A DNA stretch of 64,000 nt, taken from NCBI GenBank assembly GCA_963746885.1, contig CAVVDM010000013.1, positions 124,001 to 188,000 of the forward strand. Direction: 5' to 3'. Within the stretch, counting starts at the first letter, position 1. Each line of letters opens with the position of its first letter. A program made the translations under genes and the position numbers. Source of the stretch: DATARH01 sp963746885 (GTDB taxonomy: Bacteria > Pseudomonadota > Alphaproteobacteria > ATCC43930 > CGMCC-115725). Below are positions 60,018-64,000 of this stretch, piece after piece. The notes under the pieces are model-generated. The model saw only the letters and a program-made list of their open reading frames with translations, ran no database searches and was not told the origin of the DNA.

Positions 60018-61810
60018 GCAGGACCCGGCAGGCGGATCAGGAATCGGGCACCATGCACCGCGCCCGGGACTGGGCCGTTTCGGCCTGGGGCGCCTGGGCT
60101 GCCACCGGAGGCATCGGTGCGGTTCTCTGCCCAGATGCGGCCGCGATGCGCTTCGACGATCTGCTTTGAGATCGACAGTCCAAGCCCGGAATGGGTGCCG
60201 AACTTCTCGCCGACCGGACGCTCGCTGTAAAAGCGGTCGAAGATCGCCGTCAGCTTGTCCTCCGGGATGCCGGGCCCCTGATCCTCGACCGTTACCAGAA
60301 CGGCGCGGCCATCCGGGGTGACACGGATGCGGATCTCGCCGTCGGGCGGGCTGAACGAGACGGCATTGGCGATGACGTTGAGAAAGACCTGCGACAGGCG
60401 GCTCTCGATCCCGGGCACGATCAGCGGGCGATTTGCCGGCACCTCGAGCACGAGGCGCGGTGAGCCGTCCGACCGCGTCGCCTCGTGCATGTCGACGAGG
60501 GCGCGCAGCATCGCCGCAATATCGGTCGGCGAGACTTCGAGCCGGCTCAATTCCGCGTCTAGCCGCGAAGCGTCCGAGATGTCGGTGATCAGGCGGTCAA
60601 GCCGCTCGACATCATCCTGGATGATCGCGATCAGCCGGCGCTGCTTCTCCGGGTCGCCAATGCGGGCGACCGTCTCGACCGCGCTGCGCAACGAGGACAG
60701 CGGGTTCTTGATTTCGTGCGCGACATCCGCAGCGAAGCTCTCGATCGCGCTCATCCGGCGCCACAGCGCATCGGTCATCTCGCGCAGCGAGTCGGCCAAC
60801 TCACCAATCTCATCGTTGCGCGCGGTGCCCTCCGGGATCTCGATGCGCGCGCCGCGCCCGCGGGCGCGCTGCGCCGCAGCGGCGAGGCGGCGGACCGGCC
60901 GGACGATCGTGCTTGCGAGATAGAGCGACAGGAGCACGGTGACGAGCAGCGTCACGCCGAAAATGCGCAGCAGTTCGAGGCGTATCGTGCGCAGCTCGTC
61001 CTGGATTTCGCGGTCGCTGGTCGACAGCATGACCGCACCCAACACCTGCTTGTAGCGCTGCAGCGGAACGGCAACGCTGATGACCAGTCCCCCACCGTGG
61101 ACGGCGCTGCGCACCGCCTCTCCGTCCGCGCCGTGCAGCGCCCGCAATGCCTCGGGGTAATCCGCAGCCGCCTCGCTCTCGTGATAGGCCGGATGCTTGT
61201 GGCGGCCCGGCAACAGCTCGGTAATCGCGTCGTAGAGCCAGTCGGCAACCCTGGGCACAACCCCCTTCTGATCCGCTTCAAACGGTTCGGCGGTCTGCAC
61301 CCTGTCGCCCGCCCCGAGCAGCCGGAGGCTGTCGGCGACCAGTTGGCCCTTGATGTCGAACAGGCGGGCGCGGGTGCGGGTCGGCTCGACCAGCCGCCGC
61401 ATCATCTGCCGCGCCAGATCGGGCAGCAGCACCTCGCCCTCGTCGGCGGAATCGAGCACCGCGCCCTCGCTGAGCGCGGCAGCGAAAATCTCGCCCTGGG
61501 TGCGCAGCGACTCGACCTGCTGGCCGACGAGGCTCGCCTCGAACTTGCCCAGATAGAGAAAGCCGACGGCGAGAAGCGCCAGCGGCAGGACGTTGACCGC
61601 GACGATCCGCCGGGTCAGCGGCGAGATCGAGGGCCAGCGCCGGCCGCGCAGCCAAGTCCGGACGCCGTGCAGGGCGGGCACGGGCTCGGCCCGGGCGCCG
61701 TCCTGCGAGGTCCAGCCGCCATCGGTCCCGGGCGCTGGAGGCAGGACCTCAGACGCCCGGCCTGCCGGCGCCTGTGCCTCAGCGGTCGCGGTATCGGTAG
61801 CCAACGCCAT
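60014..61810 (-). CDS. chvG: Sensor histidine kinase ChvG
   Basis: A 598-residue membrane sensor kinase that responds to acid or envelope stress in related bacteria. Two membrane segments (RIVAVNVLPLALLAVGFLYL and FGVTLLVTVLLSLYLASTIV) bracket a periplasmic sensor of ~230 residues. A HAMP-like linker (RPVRRLAAAAQRARGRG) follows, then the H box SFAADVAHEIKNPLSSLRS with phospho-His near residue 364, the N box LSQVFLNVIANAVSFSP, and the G boxes DQGPGIPED and THSGLGLSISKQIVE. The ATG at 61810 lies 31 nt inside chvI. Confidence 0.94.
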   Translation of the reverse strand: MALATDTATAEAQAPAGRASEVLPPAPGTDGGWTSQDGARAEPVPALHGVRTWLRGRRWPSISPLTRRIVAVNVLPLALLAVGFLYLGKFEASLVGQQVESLRTQGEIFAAALSEGAVLDSADEGEVLLPDLARQMMRRLVEPTRTRARLFDIKGQLVADSLRLLGAGDRVQTAEPFEADQKGVVPRVADWLYDAITELLPGRHKHPAYHESEAAADYPEALRALHGADGEAVRSAVHGGGLVISVAVPLQRYKQVLGAVMLSTSDREIQDELRTIRLELLRIFGVTLLVTVLLSLYLASTIVRPVRRLAAAAQRARGRGARIEIPEGTARNDEIGELADSLREMTDALWRRMSAIESFAADVAHEIKNPLSSLRSAVETVARIGDPEKQRRLIAIIQDDVERLDRLITDISDASRLDAELSRLEVSPTDIAAMLRALVDMHEATRSDGSPRLVLEVPANRPLIVPGIESRLSQVFLNVIANAVSFSPPDGEIRIRVTPDGRAVLVTVEDQGPGIPEDKLTAIFDRFYSERPVGEKFGTHSGLGLSISKQIVEAHRGRIWAENRTDASGGSPGAPGRNGPVPGAVHGARFLIRLPGPA

Positions 61811-62477
61811 AAAGGGTTTCGATCTGCGCGAACTCGGTGTCCACGGCCTTGAACTTCTTGCGCAGGCGCTTGATGTGGCTGTCGATCGTCCGGTCGTCGA
61901 CATAGATGTGCTCGCCATAGGCCGCGTCCATCAGCTGGTCGCGGTTCTTGACGTGCCCCGGCCGCTGGGCCAGCGATTTGAGGATCAGGAACTCGGTCAC
62001 GGTCAATTCGACCGGCTCGCCGCGCCAGGTGCACTGGTGTCGCGCCGGGTCGAGCGCCATCTGGCCGCGCACGATGACCGGCTCGCCCTGCCCTTCCTCG
62101 CGCTCGCGCGCCAGTTCGCCGCGGCGGATCAGGGCGCGGATGCGCTCGATCAGCAGGCGCTGTGAAAACGGCTTCTTGATATAGTCGTCGGCGCCCATGC
62201 GCAGCCCGAGCAATTCGTCGACCTCATCGTCCTTCGAGGTCAGGAAGATCACCGGGATATGGCTCTGGCGGCGTAACTGGTTGAGCAGTTCCATGCCATC
62301 CATGCGCGGCATCTTGATGTCGAGCACGGCCAGATCGACCGGCTGCGCGGTCATTCCCTTGAGCGCTTCGGCACCGTCGGCATAGCAGCGCACCGCAAAT
62401 CCCTCGGCCTCGAGCGCCATCGACACCGAAGTCAGGATGTTCCGATCGTCATCGACAAGAGCAATCGTGCTGGTCAC
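61779..62477 (-). CDS. chvI: Two-component response regulator ChvI
   Basis: A 232-residue OmpR-type regulator and partner of ChvG. The receiver has IALVDDDRNILTSVS with the acidic pair, the phospho-acceptor Asp53 in AVLDIKMPRMDG, FLTSKDDEVDE and the Lys in YIKKPF. The C-terminal winged helix has LTVTEFLILKSLAQRPGHV and DRTIDSHIKRLRKKF. The GTG at 62477 is chosen because it begins the receiver; the frame stays open upstream without similarity. In related organisms ChvI controls envelope, exopolysaccharide and acid-response genes. Confidence 0.95.
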   Translation of the reverse strand: MTSTIALVDDDRNILTSVSMALEAEGFAVRCYADGAEALKGMTAQPVDLAVLDIKMPRMDGMELLNQLRRQSHIPVIFLTSKDDEVDELLGLRMGADDYIKKPFSQRLLIERIRALIRRGELAREREEGQGEPVIVRGQMALDPARHQCTWRGEPVELTVTEFLILKSLAQRPGHVKNRDQLMDAAYGEHIYVDDRTIDSHIKRLRKKFKAVDTEFAQIETLYGVGYRYRDR

Positions 62478-62836
62478 GGATGGTCCCTCGAGGTTCCGTC
62501 GCGCTGACAGCGCGGCGCTGCCTGCCACGCTATCGCGCCTGAATATGGCCGCTCGGCGGCAAACACAAAAGGTGAGAAGCCCAGTTATTCGACGCCGCAC
62601 GCCGTCGCGCGACGAGGTACCCTGCTAAACAGAAGGCGGCGGATGATCCCCCGGCGACACTGGCGGGTCGAGATCTGCATTGCCGGGTTCTCGTGCAGTT
62701 CCCGGTGGGGTCAAGCCAGGCGCGCTGGGATAACGGTCTGCACGCCGGGCGGGTTGCCATCGGGGATCCCGGCCACACAGCTATCACATTCCCGAAGACC
62801 AGCCCCCCGCAACTGGCTATGGGCGGCCGGAACGTT
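62478..62836. other. Divergent intergenic region between chvI and the marR gene
   Basis: These 359 bp should hold the promoters of chvI (- strand) and of the marR-emrA pair (+ strand). No coding sequence is seen. The only clear element is the inverted repeat at 62837-62861 at its right edge. Confidence 0.5.
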
Positions 62837-62861
62837 TGATACTATCTCACGCTTACTATCA
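62837..62861. promoter_or_regulatory. Candidate MarR operator
   Basis: An inverted repeat, TGATACTA and TACTATCA (7 of 8 positions symmetric), has a 9-nt centre and lies 28 bp before the TTG start of the marR gene. MarR proteins usually bind such palindromes to repress their own operon. It also argues against an alternative start at 62836, which would place the operator inside the gene. Confidence 0.5.
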
Positions 62862-62889
62862 GCATGGCGTCCTATTCCGAGGCAGGACA

Positions 62890-63441
62890 TTGGATCTCGA
62901 TCGCAGTTTCGGCTTTCTCGTCAACGATGTGGCGCGCCTGTTCGGACGCCGCTTTTCGCTTAACGGCAAGCGGCTCGGGTTGACCCGGGCGCAATGCCGA
63001 ACCCTCAGCTATCTCGCCCGCAACGAGGGCATCAATCAGGCCGGTCTCGCCGACCTTCTCGAAATTCGGCCGATGACGCTGGTCCGGCAGATCGACCGCA
63101 TGGAGGATGCCGGGTGGATCGAGCGCCGCCCGGATCCGGGCGACCGGCGGGCGCGTCTGCTGTATCTGACCGCTAAGGCGCACCCGATCCTCGGCCGGAT
63201 CGGGACCGTCGCGAACGAGACCCGCGACGAGGCGCTGGCCGGGCTGGCGCCGGCGGAAACCGATCAGCTGATCGACCTGCTGCACCGCGTGCACGCCACC
63301 TTGGCCGACCGAATACCGGGGGATGGCGGCGGCGTGAGACCCAGCGCAGCGGTTCGCCGCGCGGCGCCGCCCGCGGTCATGCCGCGCCCGGTGTCCGAGG
63401 CGGCCGACGCGCCCGCTGAGGCGGCGGAGGTGGGCCGGTGA
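62890..63441 (+). CDS. MarR family transcriptional regulator
   Basis: A 183-residue winged-helix regulator. The core has LTRAQCRTLSYLARNEGINQAGLADLLEIRPMTLVRQIDRMEDAGWIERRP (split here by helix: LTRAQCRTLSYLA, GLADLLEIRPMTL, DRMEDAGWIERRPD) and the wing DPGDRRARLLYLTAK, typical of MarR. The TTG at 62890 follows GAGGCAGGA and starts DLDRSFGFLVNDVAR; an earlier TTG at 62836 is possible. About 40 C-terminal residues form an Ala/Pro-rich extension. The 3' end overlaps the emrA-like gene as GTGA, so the pair is probably a self-regulated efflux operon. Confidence 0.9.
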   Translation: MDLDRSFGFLVNDVARLFGRRFSLNGKRLGLTRAQCRTLSYLARNEGINQAGLADLLEIRPMTLVRQIDRMEDAGWIERRPDPGDRRARLLYLTAKAHPILGRIGTVANETRDEALAGLAPAETDQLIDLLHRVHATLADRIPGDGGGVRPSAAVRRAAPPAVMPRPVSEAADAPAEAAEVGR

Positions 63442-64000
63442 CAACCTCGACCGAGACCGAAGACAACGCGCCGGCCCGCGGTTTTCGCCGGGTGTTCGGC
63501 GACCGCGGCGCGCCCATTGCCACCCGCCCGGCACGCTCGCTGCGCCAGCGCGTGCGCCTGCCGCTGATGCTGGCCGGGCCGATCGTCGTCGTGCTGGCCG
63601 GCGGCTGGTGGTACCTGACGAGCGGACGCTACGTTTCGACCGACGACGCCTATGTCCAGGCGGCGCGCACGATGATCAGCGCCGACATTTCCGGCCGGGT
63701 GGTCGCGGTCGCGGTGCATGACAACGAGCGTGTCGCGAAGGGCCAGCTGTTGTTCCGGCTCGACGACCGGCCGTTCCGCATCGCCGTCGAGGAGGCCAAG
63801 GCGCAGCTCGCCGCCGCACGGCTCCAGGTCGAGGCGATGAAGGCGACCTACCGCCAGAAGGTCGCCGACCTCAAGGGGACGCAAGACACGCTCGCCTATC
63901 AGCAGCGCGAATACGATCGGCAGCGTCAGCTGGCAGCAGCAGGCGTGGCAGCGCGATCGACCTTCGACCAGGTGCAGAACGCGCTGCAGATGGCGCGCCA
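63438..64000 (+). CDS. emrA: HlyD/EmrA-type membrane fusion protein, 5' part
   Basis: The first 187 residues of a membrane fusion protein, cut by the window edge. A ~40-residue cytoplasmic N-terminus is followed by one membrane segment, LPLMLAGPIVVVLAGGWWYL. Then come STDDAYVQAARTMISADISG and RVVAVAVHDNERVAKGQLLF, the barrel-sandwich/lipoyl half-motif, and the start of the coiled-coil hairpin (AKAQLAAARLQVEAMKATYR). EmrA-type proteins join an inner-membrane MFS or ABC pump to an outer-membrane channel. The start is a GTG overlapping the marR stop. The pump gene is expected to the right. Confidence 0.92.
   Translation, partial: MTTSTETEDNAPARGFRRVFGDRGAPIATRPARSLRQRVRLPLMLAGPIVVVLAGGWWYLTSGRYVSTDDAYVQAARTMISADISGRVVAVAVHDNERVAKGQLLFRLDDRPFRIAVEEAKAQLAAARLQVEAMKATYRQKVADLKGTQDTLAYQQREYDRQRQLAAAGVAARSTFDQVQNALQMAR

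Overview
The window is high-GC chromosomal DNA of an alphaproteobacterium, most likely of the Rhodospirillales or a close relative. The gene orders support this: rpmH-rnpA-yidD-yidC-engB-argB, xerD-accA facing away from aroK-aroB, clpS-clpA, tsaD-gpsA, and chvI-chvG-hprK followed by a Man-type EIIA, HPr and Enzyme I. Both ends are cut: the left edge lies inside an oxidoreductase gene and the right edge inside an emrA/hlyD-like gene. No rRNA, tRNA, CRISPR array or prophage was seen.

Layout. 0-9.4 kb: oxidoreductase C-terminus, DUF2076 protein, accA, xerD, a 47-residue membrane microprotein, aroK-aroB, a ribbon-helix-helix protein, bolA, a HAD nucleotidase, argB and engB. 9.4-12.1 kb: yidC-yidD-rnpA-rpmH behind a near-consensus sigma-70 promoter. 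12.3-14.3 kb: a ferritin-like diiron protein and HpnL. 14.3-19.2 kb: clpA, clpS, gpsA, tsaD. 19.3-24.3 kb: the prkA-yeaH-spoVR operon, with a well-spaced sigma-54 promoter motif upstream. 24.6-27.4 kb: opgC with two SGNH-type genes, the second apparently a dead paralogue. 27.7-31 kb: a two-subunit CoA-transferase, a periplasmic peptidoglycan-binding protein and a possible small RNA or attenuator. 31.2-34.4 kb: TPP riboswitch, thiO-thiS-thiG, rhomboid protease.

34.4-56.6 kb is an accessory-looking, mostly catabolic stretch with frequent strand changes. It holds two families of alpha/beta hydrolases, a fumarylacetoacetase-like hydrolase, cinA, an SMP-30 lactonase, cspA, an LLM-class oxidoreductase, a carboxymuconolactone decarboxylase-like protein, a nitroreductase, an SDR, a GH15 glucoamylase, an NMT1-like binding protein, a CaiB-type CoA-transferase, a degraded IS1595-family transposase, an enolase-superfamily enzyme, a PAS protein, an amidohydrolase and a FadB-type beta-oxidation protein. 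56.7-62.5 kb is the regulatory PTS with HPr kinase and the ChvG/ChvI two-component system; the rapZ gene often found there is missing. 62.8-64 kb holds a MarR regulator with a likely operator and an EmrA-type membrane fusion protein.

Eleven otherwise well-conserved genes, several of them essential in most bacteria (tsaD, xerD, thiG), contain one to three single-base frame breaks. Most are one extra base, often in a short homopolymer. Residual sequencing or assembly errors are the simplest explanation, so these genes are annotated over their full span as probably functional.
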